Source: Dickeya lacustris (GTDB taxonomy: Bacteria; Pseudomonadota; Gammaproteobacteria; Enterobacterales; Enterobacteriaceae). From it: 64,000 nt of DNA. The notes under the pieces are model-generated. The model did no database searches. It had not been told where the DNA came from and saw only the letters and a program-made list of their open reading frames with translations. Below, one piece after another: positions 54,989-64,000 of the stretch. The stretch lies in the NCBI RefSeq assembly GCF_029635795.1, contig NZ_CP114280.1, forward strand, positions 2,108,001-2,172,000, written 5' to 3'. Position numbers and translations under genes: made by a program. The stretch's first letter is position 1; every line of letters starts with the position of its first letter.

Positions 54989-55742
54989 AAATGGGGGGAT
55001 TACCGCACAGCAAGTGGAATTTACCGACCCGGCAATCCTGCCCGAGTACATCACCTACCCCTCACCAAAGGGGCACGGCAACGTGCGGGGGTATTTGGTG
55101 CGTCCAGCCAAAATCAGCGGCCCAATACCGGCCATCGTGGTCGTGCATGAAAACCGTGGACTGAACCCTTACATTGAAGACGTTGCGCGGCGACTGGCCA
55201 AAGCTGGCTTTCTGGCACTGGCACCCGATGGCCTGAGCTCTGTTGGCGGCTACCCAGGCAACGATGACAAAGGGCGGGAATTGCAGCAAAAAGTAGACCC
55301 GACCAAACTGATGAATGACTTTTTTGCCGCCGTTGAGTTTCTCCTCCACCATCAGAATTCAACCGGTAAAGTCGGCATCACGGGGTTCTGTTATGGCGGC
55401 GGCGTTGCCAATGCGGCGGCGGTTGCCTACCCGGAGCTGGCCGCCGCCGTTCCTTTTTACGGCAGACAACCCAAAGCCGAAGATGTCGCTCACATTAACG
55501 CCCCGCTCTTACTGCACTACGCCGAGCGCGATGAAAGCATCAACGCAGGCTGGCCCGCTTACGAGGCAGCGTTAAAGGCAGCCAATAAACCCTACGAAGC
55601 TTATGTTTATGCGGGCACCAACCACGGTTTTCATAATGACTCCACCCCTCGATACGACAGCGCTGCCGCTGAACTGGCCTGGTCGCGCACACTAACCTGG
55701 TTTCGTCGTTATCTGGCGTAATGCTATTTCCGGGCAAATGAA

Positions 55743-55770
55743 ACACGCCACCTTTCCTCGGGCGGCGTGT
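55743..55770. terminator. Hairpin between the hydrolase gene and zapE
   Basis: ACACGCC (55743-55749) and GGCGTGT (55764-55770) form a 7-bp stem with a 14-base loop that can pair further. It lies in the 50-base gap between converging genes; no T-run is present. Confidence 0.5.
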
Positions 55771-55771
55771 G

Positions 55772-56899
55772 TTACGGTAAATGCGCCTCGCTGAGATACG
55801 CCTCGCTCTGCATTTCCTGTAACCGGGACAAACAGCGCTGGTATTCGAACTTCAGGTGTTCACCCTGATAAATTTCAAACATCGGGGCCTGTGCAGAGAT
55901 AACCAGTTTGACTCGCCGCTCGTAAAACTCATCGACCAACGCCAGAAAACGGCGCGCTGCATTTTCATGCTGAACGTGCATCACCGGCACATGGTGCAAC
56001 AACACCGTGTGATAGAGCCGTGACAGTGCGATGTAATCATTCTGACTGCGCGCCTCTACGCACAAGGTCGAGAAATCTACCGCCAGTACCCCGTCGGCGG
56101 CATAGCGCGTCGCCAGCGGACGATGGTTGATTTCCAGTATCGGCCCCGGCTCACTGGCTTGCTGCCCACAAAGACGACTGAACATCACCCGTAGCGCCTC
56201 ATCAGTCTGCGTGTTGATCGGCGTGAGATAGAGGTGGGCTTGCGTCAGTGTTCTTAGCCGGTAATCAATCCCCGCATCCACATTGAGCACATCACAGTGT
56301 TGCTTTATCAATGCAATCGCAGGCAGAAAGCGGGCGCGCTGCAAGCCATTGCGATACAGTTCATCCGGTGGAATATTCGAGGTCGCCACTAGCGTAATAC
56401 CGCGTGAGAACAAGGCCCGTAACAGTTCGGCTAATAGCATCGCATCGGTAATATCAGAGACAAAAAACTCATCAAAGCACAGGATATCCGTCTGCGCCTT
56501 GAAGCCATCGGCGACTTTCTCCAATGGATTCTCCTGCCCCTGTAACTGGTTGAGTTCCTCATGCACACGCAGCATAAAACGATGGAAATGTAGCCGGAGC
56601 TTACGCTCGGAAGGCAGACTGTGAAAAAACAGATCCATTAACCAGGTTTTACCCCGCCCCACGCCACCCCACATGTATAGCCCTTGCACCGGTGCGGGCG
56701 TTTTTTCCTTTTGCCGAAACCAGTTGCGCCATGTTTGCAACAGACCGGCTGACGTTTCTGAACGAGCCCAAACCTCTTCTACCAGCGCCTGATGCAGCGC
56801 ACTCAGCCGTATTACGGTTTGATGTTGCACCGCGTCTGGCTGGTAGGTTTGCGCTGCCAGAGCCTGCTGATAAAGCGCCAAAGGGGTTACTCTCTGCAT
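55772..56899 (-). CDS. zapE: Cell division ATPase ZapE
   Basis: ZapE is an AFG1-type ATPase that associates with the Z-ring and is needed for division under low oxygen or high temperature in E. coli. The 375-residue protein (E. coli 375) has Walker A GGVGRGKTWLMDLF, Walker B ILCFDEFFVSDITD and ATSNIPPDELY. It is divergent from zapG across 212 bases, as in E. coli (yhcM-yhcB). Confidence 0.95.
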   Translation of the reverse strand: MQRVTPLALYQQALAAQTYQPDAVQHQTVIRLSALHQALVEEVWARSETSAGLLQTWRNWFRQKEKTPAPVQGLYMWGGVGRGKTWLMDLFFHSLPSERKLRLHFHRFMLRVHEELNQLQGQENPLEKVADGFKAQTDILCFDEFFVSDITDAMLLAELLRALFSRGITLVATSNIPPDELYRNGLQRARFLPAIALIKQHCDVLNVDAGIDYRLRTLTQAHLYLTPINTQTDEALRVMFSRLCGQQASEPGPILEINHRPLATRYAADGVLAVDFSTLCVEARSQNDYIALSRLYHTVLLHHVPVMHVQHENAARRFLALVDEFYERRVKLVISAQAPMFEIYQGEHLKFEYQRCLSRLQEMQSEAYLSEAHLP

Positions 56900-57111
56900 A
56901 GCACCAAAATCCCTGAGAAAAATTTCGTTGTATTTTATCGCGCGTTGGCGCAGGTTCAGCCCGCGATCGTGAGTGATACCGCTTTACAGCCTTCTGCCTA
57001 TCTGGTCATACCCGATACGAAGACTCCACTCCGGCGGAGTTAGCGGTTATAGTGGCTATTATTAAGTGAAAAAACCCTACGGGACAACGAAGTCAAAATA
57101 GGAGTCGTCTT

Positions 57112-57516
57112 ATGACCTGGGAGTCTGCGCTGATTGGATTTGCCATCGGTATCATTATTGGGGCTGTCGCCATGCGGTTCGGCAACCGCAAGCTGCGTCA
57201 GCAACAGGCTTTGCAGAACGAGCTGGAGAAGAAAAAATCGGAACTGGACGCATATCGTCAAGAATTGGTCAGCCACTTTGCCAGCAGCGCAGAGTTGCTT
57301 GATAAAATGGCACGCGACTATCGCCAGCTTTATCAGCATATGGCGAAAAGCTCCAACAACTTGCTGCCTGACGTACCGGTGCAAGACAACCCATTTCGCT
57401 ATCGTTTGACAGAGGCCGAATCAGACAACGATCAGGCACCTGTTGATATGCCGCCGCGCGATTACTCCGATGGCGCATCGGGTTTGCTGCGCGCGACAAG
57501 AACCACCGATAAATAA
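57112..57516 (+). CDS. zapG: Z-ring associated protein ZapG (YhcB, DUF1043)
   Basis: ZapG is an inner membrane protein that links division, elongation and envelope synthesis. The 134-residue product has one N-terminal helix (SALIGFAIGIIIGAVAMRFG), a cytoplasmic coiled coil (QNELEKKKSELDAYRQELVSHF) and the conserved NPFRYRL motif, then an acidic tail. AGGAG precedes the ATG. E. coli YhcB is 132 residues. Confidence 0.94.
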   Translation: MTWESALIGFAIGIIIGAVAMRFGNRKLRQQQALQNELEKKKSELDAYRQELVSHFASSAELLDKMARDYRQLYQHMAKSSNNLLPDVPVQDNPFRYRLTEAESDNDQAPVDMPPRDYSDGASGLLRATRTTDK

Positions 57517-57540
57517 TCACTGTTTATCCTTGGCCCTCAT

Positions 57541-57566
57541 GCTGTCGGAACCCCTCCTCCGACAGC
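57541..57566 (+). terminator. Hairpin after zapG
   Basis: GCTGTCGGA (57541-57549) and TCCGACAGC (57558-57566) form a perfect 9-bp stem with an 8-base loop 25 bases after the zapG stop. The tail is AAAAC, so it is not a classical terminator for the + strand. Confidence 0.5.
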
Positions 57567-57726
57567 AAAACACCCGGCCAGACAGATGCTGTTGCGAGCG
57601 GTTACAGTCTGCTGACGAAATATCAGTGAACTTTACACACCACGCTAGGTCTGACTCTTCAACACAAGTTTGAGTTTATATATCATCGTTTTATTCTTAG
57701 GCAGGTCGTGAGAGAGTTAACAAGCA

Positions 57727-59098
57727 ATGAAAAAAACATCGTTGTTATATAGCGCACTGGCACTCGGTATAGGATTGTCGTTGTCTTCGCTGCCCCCGGC
57801 CAACGCCGCGTTGCCTGCTGTGGTAGAAGGGCAGGCGCTGCCAAGCCTCGCCCCGATGCTGGAGAAAGTGTTGCCCGCCGTAGTCAGCGTACACGTTGAA
57901 GGCACACAGGTGCAGCGCCAGCGCATTCCTGAAGAATTCAAATTCTTTTTTGGCCCGAATACGCCATCAGAAAAACAGAACAGCCGCCCGTTTGAAGGCT
58001 TAGGTTCGGGCGTCATTATCAATGCTGAAAAAGGTTACGTGCTGACCAACAACCATGTGGTCAATAACGCCGATAAAATTCAGGTGCAATTGAATGATGG
58101 CCGCGAGTACGACGCCAAGCTTATTGGCCGTGACGAACAGACTGACATCGCCTTACTGCAACTGACCGATGCGAAAAACCTGACTGAAATCAAGATGGCG
58201 GACTCCGACCAGCTCCGTGTCGGTGATTTTGCTGTCGCTGTCGGCAACCCTTTCGGCCTTGGCCAAACCGCCACTTCCGGGATCATTTCCGCACTGGGTC
58301 GCAGCGGCCTGAATCTGGAAGGGCTGGAAAACTTTATTCAGACCGATGCCTCTATCAATCGTGGCAACTCAGGTGGCGCGCTGGTTAACTTGCGCGGTGA
58401 GCTTATCGGCATCAACACCGCGATTCTCGCCCCCAGCGGCGGCAACGTTGGTATCGGCTTTGCCATTCCCAGCAACATGGCGCAGAACCTGACGCAGCAA
58501 CTGGTTGAATTCGGTGAGGTAAAACGCGGCCTGTTAGGTATCAAAGGCAGCGAAATGACCGCTGAAATCGCCAAGGCATTCAAGGTCGATGCGCAGCGAG
58601 GCGCGTTTGCTCAGCGAAGTGATTGCGAAGTCAGCGGCCGCCAAAGCCGGTATCAAGGCTGGCGATGTGCTGATTTCACTGGATGGTAAATCTATCAGCA
58701 GTTTTGCCGAACTGCGCGCCAAGATAGGGACGACGGCTCCGGGTAAAACGGTGCGAATCGGCCTGCTGCGCGACGGCAAGCAGCAGGAAGTCGCCGTGGT
58801 GCTCGATAATAGCAGTAACACGACCACCAATGCGGATAGCCTATCACCGGCATTGCAAGGCGCTACGCTCAATAATGGCCAGCTTAAAGATGGCAGCAAA
58901 GGCGTCACCATTGATAATGTCGCTAAAGACAGCGCTGCGGCCAAAATCGGTTTGCAGAAAGGTGACATCATCGTTGGCGTAAACCGTGAGCGCGTAGAAA
59001 ACATTACTCAGCTACGTAAACTGCTGGAAGCCAAACCGTCAGTGCTGGCGCTCAATATCGTCCGTGGCGATGAGAGCATCTACCTGTTATTACGTTAA
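57727..59098 (+). pseudogene. degQ: Periplasmic serine endoprotease DegQ, frameshifted in PDZ1
   Basis: DegQ is a DegP-like periplasmic protease-chaperone with two PDZ domains. The first frame gives a signal peptide (cleavage after PANA) and a complete protease domain with H110 (LTNNHVVN), D140 (QTDIALL) and S215 (GNSGGAL). It breaks at F294 in PDZ1. An extra base at about 58609 (TTT-G-CTC) shifts the rest, SEVIAKSAAAKAGIKAGDVL through PDZ2 to ESIYLLLR (stop 59098), into the next frame. Restored, the protein would be about 456 residues, as in E. coli (455). The uncorrected product runs on to 58689 with an unrelated tail. Everything else is well preserved, so this is a recent mutation or a sequence error. 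Confidence 0.9.
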
Positions 59099-59110
59099 GC
59101 CATTAAAAAG

Positions 59111-59135
59111 TGAACACCGCGCGATGCGGTGTTCA
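59111..59135 (+). terminator. Hairpin after degQ
   Basis: TGAACACCGC (59111-59120) and GCGGTGTTCA (59126-59135) form a perfect 10-bp stem with a 5-base loop, followed by TCCTTCTCTG. It is likely the degQ terminator, though the T-run is poor; degS starts 51 bases later. Confidence 0.65.
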
Positions 59136-59185
59136 TCCTTCTCTGATATTCTGCGACTCAATCTTCTTTTACCCCTAGAACGATC

Positions 59186-60250
59186 ATGCTAACCAAACTG
59201 TTACGTTCGGCGCTGTTCGGTGTTCTGGTCGCCGGGATTTTGCTGCTAATACTCCCCTCGCTACGCTCCAGTCAGGGCTTATTGAAAGCCAGCAGCGACA
59301 GCAGCCAGGAAACACCGGTGAGTTACTATCAAGGTGTGCGCCGCGCCGCGCCTGCCGTGGTGAACGTATACAATCAGGCGAACGACCCGACCACCAAGAA
59401 TGAGCTGAATATTCGCACTCTTGGTTCCGGCGTTATCATGAATCGAAAAGGCTATATCCTGACGAATAAGCACGTCATCAGTAATGCTGCACAGATAGTG
59501 GTGACGCTACAGGATGGCCGGATATTTGAAGCATTACTGGTCGGCTCCGATACCCTGACGGATTTAGCCGTACTCAAAATCGATGGCCCCAACCTGCCGG
59601 AAATCCCCATCAACCCCAAACGAGTGTTCCATGTCGGTGATGTCGTCATGGCTATTGGCAACCCCTATAACCTGGGGCAAACCGTGACTCAGGGGATCAT
59701 CAGCGCAACCGGACGCGTCGGGTTAAGCTCATCTGGCCGCCAGAACTTCCTGCAAACCGATGCCTCTATCAACCGGGGCAACTCCGGGGGGGCGTTGGTT
59801 AATACCATCGGTGAACTGGTGGGTATCAACACGCTGTCATTTGATAAAAGTAACGATGGCGGCACTCCTGAAGGTATCGGGTTTGCCATTCCCGTTGCGC
59901 TGGCGACCAAAATCATGAATAAGTTAATTCAGGATGGTCGGGTTATCCGTGGCTACATTGGCATTAAAGGGGCGCAGCGGGAGAAACTCGGAAATCAGAT
60001 CTCCGGGCTTGAGCGTCTGCAAGGGATTATGGTTAACCACGTCGAAGCAGGGGGCCCCGCTGATAAAGCCGGGATCAAAGAAGGCGATTTACTGCTGGAA
60101 GTCAATGGCAAACCGGCCCGTTCAGTGATTGAAACCATGGATCAGGTTGCGGAGATTCGCCCGGGTTCAGTCATTCCGGTCGTCGTATTTCGCGATAATC
60201 AGGAGATTCGGCTGAATATGACGATTCAAGAGTACCCCAGCGATGAATAA
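59186..60250 (+). CDS. degS: Inner-membrane-anchored serine protease DegS
   Basis: DegS senses misfolded outer membrane porins through its PDZ domain and makes the first cut in RseA, starting the sigma-E response. The 354-residue protein has an N-terminal anchor (SALFGVLVAGILLLILP), the triad H96 (LTNKHVIS), D126 (TLTDLAVL) and S200 (RGNSGGALV), and one PDZ domain (about 255-345). E. coli DegS is 355 residues. It follows degQ, with a hairpin between, as in E. coli. Confidence 0.95.
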   Translation: MLTKLLRSALFGVLVAGILLLILPSLRSSQGLLKASSDSSQETPVSYYQGVRRAAPAVVNVYNQANDPTTKNELNIRTLGSGVIMNRKGYILTNKHVISNAAQIVVTLQDGRIFEALLVGSDTLTDLAVLKIDGPNLPEIPINPKRVFHVGDVVMAIGNPYNLGQTVTQGIISATGRVGLSSSGRQNFLQTDASINRGNSGGALVNTIGELVGINTLSFDKSNDGGTPEGIGFAIPVALATKIMNKLIQDGRVIRGYIGIKGAQREKLGNQISGLERLQGIMVNHVEAGGPADKAGIKEGDLLLEVNGKPARSVIETMDQVAEIRPGSVIPVVVFRDNQEIRLNMTIQEYPSDE

Positions 60251-60300
60251 CACCAAGAATGGTTCGGGTGAGGGTTTATCGGGCAGATAACTTATCTGGA

Positions 60301-60344
60301 TAGATGGGTTATTTGGGTAGATGGGTTATTTGGGTAGATGGGTA
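60301..60344. repeat. 17-bp tandem repeat between degS and murA
   Basis: The unit TAGATGGGTTATTTGGG occurs at 60301-60317 and 60318-60334, with the start of a third copy (TAGATGGGTA) at 60335-60344. The block lies between the convergent degS and murA stop codons and is preceded by AGATAACTTATCT, a short dyad. It looks like recent slippage duplication. Confidence 0.9.
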
Positions 60345-60407
60345 AATAGCTTACCGGGTAGCGGCGTTATTACCGCCACCCGGTAGCACAGCACAATCAA
60401 TCAATAA

Positions 60408-61682
<1,275 letters not shown>

Positions 61683-61723
61683 TCAATATTCAGACTCAAT
61701 AGCGCGGCGAATACGCCGCTGAT

Positions 61724-61978
61724 TTAGAAACCGCTTAGTTTGCGGTCGCGCTGCCATTCTTCCGGGGTGTAAGCCTTGATAGACAACGCATGAATGCGGT
61801 TATCCGCGATATATTCCATCAGTGGCGCATATACAGCCTGCTGTTGTTTCACGCGGCTCATACCCTTGAACACGTCACCGACTACAATAACCTGAAAGTG
61901 GCTTCCATCGCCGGAAACATGCACTTCCTGTAGCGCCAACGCTTGCATCAGCACCGCTTTAATTTCGTTGTTTTCCAT
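61724..61978 (-). CDS. ibaG: BolA-family acid stress protein IbaG
   Basis: IbaG (YrbA) is a BolA-like protein that partners monothiol glutaredoxins in Fe-S handling and affects acid resistance. The 84-residue product ([19 protein letters not shown]) has the BolA nucleic-acid/ligand face with [21 protein letters not shown], including the conserved histidine, and [13 protein letters not shown]. It sits between mlaB and murA, as in E. coli. Confidence 0.94.
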   Translation of the reverse strand: MENNEIKAVLMQALALQEVHVSGDGSHFQVIVVGDVFKGMSRVKQQQAVYAPLMEYIADNRIHALSIKAYTPEEWQRDRKLSGF

Positions 61979-62056
61979 GTTCTCGATTCTACGTCAGGGG
62001 GATGATAAACAGGGTAGTATCTTAGATGAATCCGTCGCTATCTTAAACAAAAGAAA

Positions 62057-62085
62057 TCCCCTCGGCGGCAATCGCAACAAGGGGA
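62057..62085 (-). terminator. Weak terminator-like hairpin after mlaB
   Basis: TCCCCT (62057-62062) and AGGGGA (62080-62085) form a 6-bp stem with a 17-base loop; on the minus strand TTTCTTTTG follows. It could partly terminate mla transcripts before ibaG and murA. Confidence 0.4.
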
Positions 62086-62109
62086 CGTGGCAGGGTAAAA
62101 AACCGCCTT

Positions 62110-62412
62110 TTACTCAGCCAACTGGATGGGAATGATTTCACTCAGGTTATACAACTGCACCAAAGTACGTAAGCGGTCACTCACTCCAGTAATAACCAGC
62201 GTACTTCCCCGCTGTTTCTGCTGATGATAACAATGAACCAACAGCGCCAGCCCGGCAGAATCCACATGCTCCACGCGGCTGACATCCAGCGTCTGGCAAC
62301 CATCGAGCAACGTCGCACGCTGCTGCCATAACGGCATCAGCGTGTGTCTATCAAGCGCACCCTCAAGAATGAGAATCGAGTTCTCCTGCCGCACGCCTAG
62401 CGTATCAGCCAT
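62110..62412 (-). CDS. mlaB: Phospholipid transport STAS protein MlaB
   Basis: MlaB is the small cytoplasmic STAS subunit that stabilises the MlaFE ABC transporter. The 100-residue protein has the STAS fold with the conserved segment [19 protein letters not shown]; the DSAG motif contains the threonine/serine position found in anti-sigma antagonists. It overlaps mlaC by eight bases. Confidence 0.93.
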   Translation of the reverse strand: MADTLGVRQENSILILEGALDRHTLMPLWQQRATLLDGCQTLDVSRVEHVDSAGLALLVHCYHQQKQRGSTLVITGVSDRLRTLVQLYNLSEIIPIQLAE

Positions 62413-63037
62413 TAGACTGACCCTGGGTGATAGACTGCGACGCCGCTGCCTGTAACTGCTGGGTCAGACCATCAACCCCCTTCTGGCGCAGCGTTGAGGC
62501 CCACTCGTTTTGTTTGGTGGTAATCATGCTCACCCCCTCGGCAATCATGTCGTAAGCCTGCCAGTAACCGGTTTTGGTATTTTTACGCCACTGAAAATCA
62601 AGACGAATCGGCGGGCGACCACCGTTATCGATAATGGTCACGCGAATAGAGACAATTTCTGCATTACCTAACGGCTGCTCGGGCGCAATCTCATAAGACT
62701 GTCCATGGTATGAGGCCAGCGCCTGACCATAAGCCTGTTCCAGATAGGATTCAAACGCCGTGAAATACGCATCACGCTGCTCGGGCGTTGCGTTTTTATA
62801 ATACTGCCCCAGTACCAGCGCACCGGCATATTTTACCTGCACGTAAGGGAGCAATTCATCACGCACAATCGCGCGGAGCATATTGGGGTCTTGCTTGATA
62901 CGCGCCTGCTCATTTTTAAGCCTGTCGAATGTCTTTTGCGCCGCATCGCGCATCAGGCTATAGGGGTTCGTTTGATCGGCGGCGTTCACCAAAGGGGCGA
63001 TGATGAACAGCGCCACCATGAATAAGCGTTTTAACAT
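62405..63037 (-). CDS. mlaC: Periplasmic phospholipid-binding protein MlaC
   Basis: MlaC shuttles phospholipid between the outer membrane MlaA complex and the inner membrane MlaFEDB complex. The 210-residue precursor from ATG 63037 has a signal peptide ([19 protein letters not shown]) and a lipid-pocket domain including [21 protein letters not shown] and [23 protein letters not shown] precedes the chosen ATG. It starts 12 bases after mlaD and overlaps mlaB. Confidence 0.95.
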   Translation of the reverse strand: MLKRLFMVALFIIAPLVNAADQTNPYSLMRDAAQKTFDRLKNEQARIKQDPNMLRAIVRDELLPYVQVKYAGALVLGQYYKNATPEQRDAYFTAFESYLEQAYGQALASYHGQSYEIAPEQPLGNAEIVSIRVTIIDNGGRPPIRLDFQWRKNTKTGYWQAYDMIAEGVSMITTKQNEWASTLRQKGVDGLTQQLQAAASQSITQGQSNG

Positions 63038-63048
63038 GCTGTGTCCTC

Positions 63049-63630
63049 TCAAGGCTGTTGCGTCACAGGTTTTGCACTGGCGTCGGGTTTAGCTACGTCA
63101 CCCGCTTGCTGATTAGCGTTATTTTGATTCGCGCTATTTTGAGCGGCATTGTCAGTATTGTTACCACCGCTCTTATATAGGAATTGGCCGATAAGATCCT
63201 CAAGCACCATGGCGGACTTGGTATCCTGGACAGTCCCGCCATCTTGCAAAATACCGGTGCCCATATCAGCATCTTCAAAGCCAATATTTAACGCCAGATA
63301 TTGCTCCCCCAATAAACCCGACGTTCTCACCGCCAGCGAGCTGGTATCGGGAATATGGTTATAACGCTGGTCAATATCCATCGCCACACGCGGTAAATAG
63401 GTTTTGGTATCGAGCGAAATTGACGCCACCCGGCCAATTACCACACCGCCAATTTTCACCGGTGAACGCGCCTTGAGCCCGCCGATGTTGTCGAACGTCG
63501 CGTACAAACGATAAGTCTGCTGCTGCCCTAATGATTTCAGGTCAGCGACTTTCAGACATAAAAAGACTATGGCGAATAACGCAATCAGCATAAATACGCC
63601 AACCCAGACTTCATGTTTCTTTGTTTGCAT
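63049..63630 (-). CDS. mlaD: MCE-domain phospholipid transport protein MlaD
   Basis: MlaD is an anchored MCE protein forming a hexameric ring above MlaE. The 193-residue product from ATG 63630 ([15 protein letters not shown]) has one N-terminal helix and an MCE domain ([20 protein letters not shown] through [12 protein letters not shown]). It then has the C-terminal helix and a long Asn/Gln/Ala-rich tail ([20 protein letters not shown]), longer than the compact core. It overlaps mlaE slightly. Confidence 0.94.
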   Translation of the reverse strand: MQTKKHEVWVGVFMLIALFAIVFLCLKVADLKSLGQQQTYRLYATFDNIGGLKARSPVKIGGVVIGRVASISLDTKTYLPRVAMDIDQRYNHIPDTSSLAVRTSGLLGEQYLALNIGFEDADMGTGILQDGGTVQDTKSAMVLEDLIGQFLYKSGGNNTDNAAQNSANQNNANQQAGDVAKPDASAKPVTQQP

Positions 63631-63634
63631 CGAC

Positions 63635-64000
63635 TTATTTCCCAAACATCAGTGCTGTAAGCACAAAATCTAACCCCAGTACCGCCAGCGATGAATGCAC
63701 CACGGTGCGAGTCGTCGCACGGCTGATGCCTTCTGACGTCGGAACGGCGTCATAACCATTAAACAGCGCAATCCAGGTGGCCGTTATTGCAAACACCAGG
63801 CTTTTGATAACGCAGTTAAGTAAATCTTTCTGCCACTCCACTGCGCTTTGCATGGCCGACCAGAAAAAGCCTCCGTCAATCCCTTTCCAGTCAACCCCGA
63901 CCAGCGCGCCGCCCCAGATCCCCACGGCAACAAAAATGACCGTCAGCAGCGGCATAGAAATCACCCCAGCCCAAAAACGCGGCGCAACAACGCGGCGCAA
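63635..64000 (-). CDS. mlaE: Phospholipid ABC transporter permease MlaE (partial, C-terminal)
   Basis: Only the last 121 codons of MlaE (normally about 260) are inside the window; the gene continues past 64000, so the apparent start at the edge is not real. The segment [14 protein letters not shown] start, [23 protein letters not shown], and [54 protein letters not shown] match the family. The permease carries lipid through the inner membrane with MlaF. It overlaps or abuts mlaD by a few bases (63630-63635). Confidence 0.93.
   Translation of the reverse strand: MRRVVAPRFWAGVISMPLLTVIFVAVGIWGGALVGVDWKGIDGGFFWSAMQSAVEWQKDLLNCVIKSLVFAITATWIALFNGYDAVPTSEGISRATTRTVVHSSLAVLGLDFVLTALMFGK

Larger units (their letters stand above)
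53808..55004 (+). mobile_element. IS3-family insertion sequence (IS407-like), 1197 bp
   Basis: The element runs from GGTAATCCCCCC (53808) to its inverted repeat GGGGGGATTACC (ending 55004). A second patch, ATAAGTAGAAT, is also shared between the two ends, giving imperfect terminal repeats of about 40 bp. GCAC flanks both sides (53804-53807 and 55005-55008) as a 4-bp target duplication, which fits the IS407 group. It encodes orfA and a DDE orfB in overlapping frames; orfB has an additional frameshift, so this copy is probably unable to transpose by itself. Confidence 0.92.
53633..55721 (+). pseudogene. yghX: YghX-like dienelactone hydrolase, interrupted by an IS element
   Basis: The family hydrolyses dienelactone-type esters; the YghX branch has no proven substrate. 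The first 58 codons (53633-53807, MTRLTAADFQPELLELYDYY, ending SPNYALA) and the rest (55005-55721, [20 protein letters not shown] to the C-terminus) are parts of one roughly 295-residue protein split by an IS. Removing the IS and one GCAC copy restores ...YALA-QQVEF... in frame. The second part holds the hydrolase core, with nucleophile Cys in [13 protein letters not shown] and the catalytic His in TNHGFHND. The N-terminus has a KR-containing, Tat-like leader (TKREFLERAAKYAAGG). The disrupted gene cannot make the full enzyme. Confidence 0.9.

Noticed and set aside
54927..55721. A single gene starting inside the IS and running into the hydrolase
   Set aside because: The first 25 or so codons are the end of the IS read in another frame; the real gene began at 53633 before the insertion.

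Overview
The window is a 64-kb piece of chromosome from an enterobacterium. Gene content and order point to the soft-rot group (Pectobacteriaceae: Dickeya, Pectobacterium, Brenneria, Lonsdalea). Most proteins are close to their Escherichia coli counterparts. The scrKYABR sucrose operon, a secreted alginate-lyase-family protein and an ExbB with an N-terminal extension fit a plant-associated relative. This placement rests on recalled family knowledge, not a search.

Layout. Positions 1-2569 (minus) hold the first 856 codons of a type I-E cas3, cut by the window edge; an AT-rich gap separates it from the sucrose operon scrK-scrY-scrA-scrB-scrR (3042-9701, plus). Next come exbB-exbD with a Fur box, metC, a frameshifted yghB, and an aldehyde/redox block (yqhC, a nitroreductase-family gene, yqhD, dkgA). 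A long minus-strand stretch follows: nudF-yqiB-cpdA-yqiA-parE, then parC-plsC-ftsP. tolC-ygiB-ygiC run on plus and face ygiD. rnpB and rsmI (minus) are divergent from lpoA-yraN-diaA-dolP (plus). A secreted polysaccharide-lyase-like gene, elbB-mtgA, the sRNA gene arcZ antisense to the end of arcB, and yhcC precede gltB-gltD. rplM-rpsI and sspA-sspB (minus) follow. A dienelactone-hydrolase gene is split by an IS3-family element with an intact 4-bp target duplication. The window closes with zapE/zapG, degQ (frameshifted), degS, and the minus-strand cluster mlaE-mlaD-mlaC-mlaB-ibaG-murA.

Working together: the scr genes import sucrose across the outer membrane (ScrY), phosphorylate it on entry (ScrA), split it (ScrB) and phosphorylate fructose (ScrK) under ScrR and probably CRP. 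ExbBD energises TonB-dependent uptake and is probably iron-regulated. TolC, LpoA, DolP, the Mla proteins, MtgA, MurA, DegS and DegQ all serve the cell envelope. ArcB and ArcZ form a redox-sensing kinase with its neighbouring regulatory RNA. GltBD makes glutamate.

Most of the window is ordinary core genome. I found no clearly novel system. The points most worth a second look are: three +1 frameshifts (yghB, degQ, the IS orfB), each apparently just after a Phe codon; the exactly reconstructable IS insertion; several short tandem duplications in intergenic regions and leaders (notably the parE leader); a structured gltB leader; an unusually regular heptad-repeat tract in ScrY; and the compact arcZ/arcB and rnpB/rsmI overlaps.
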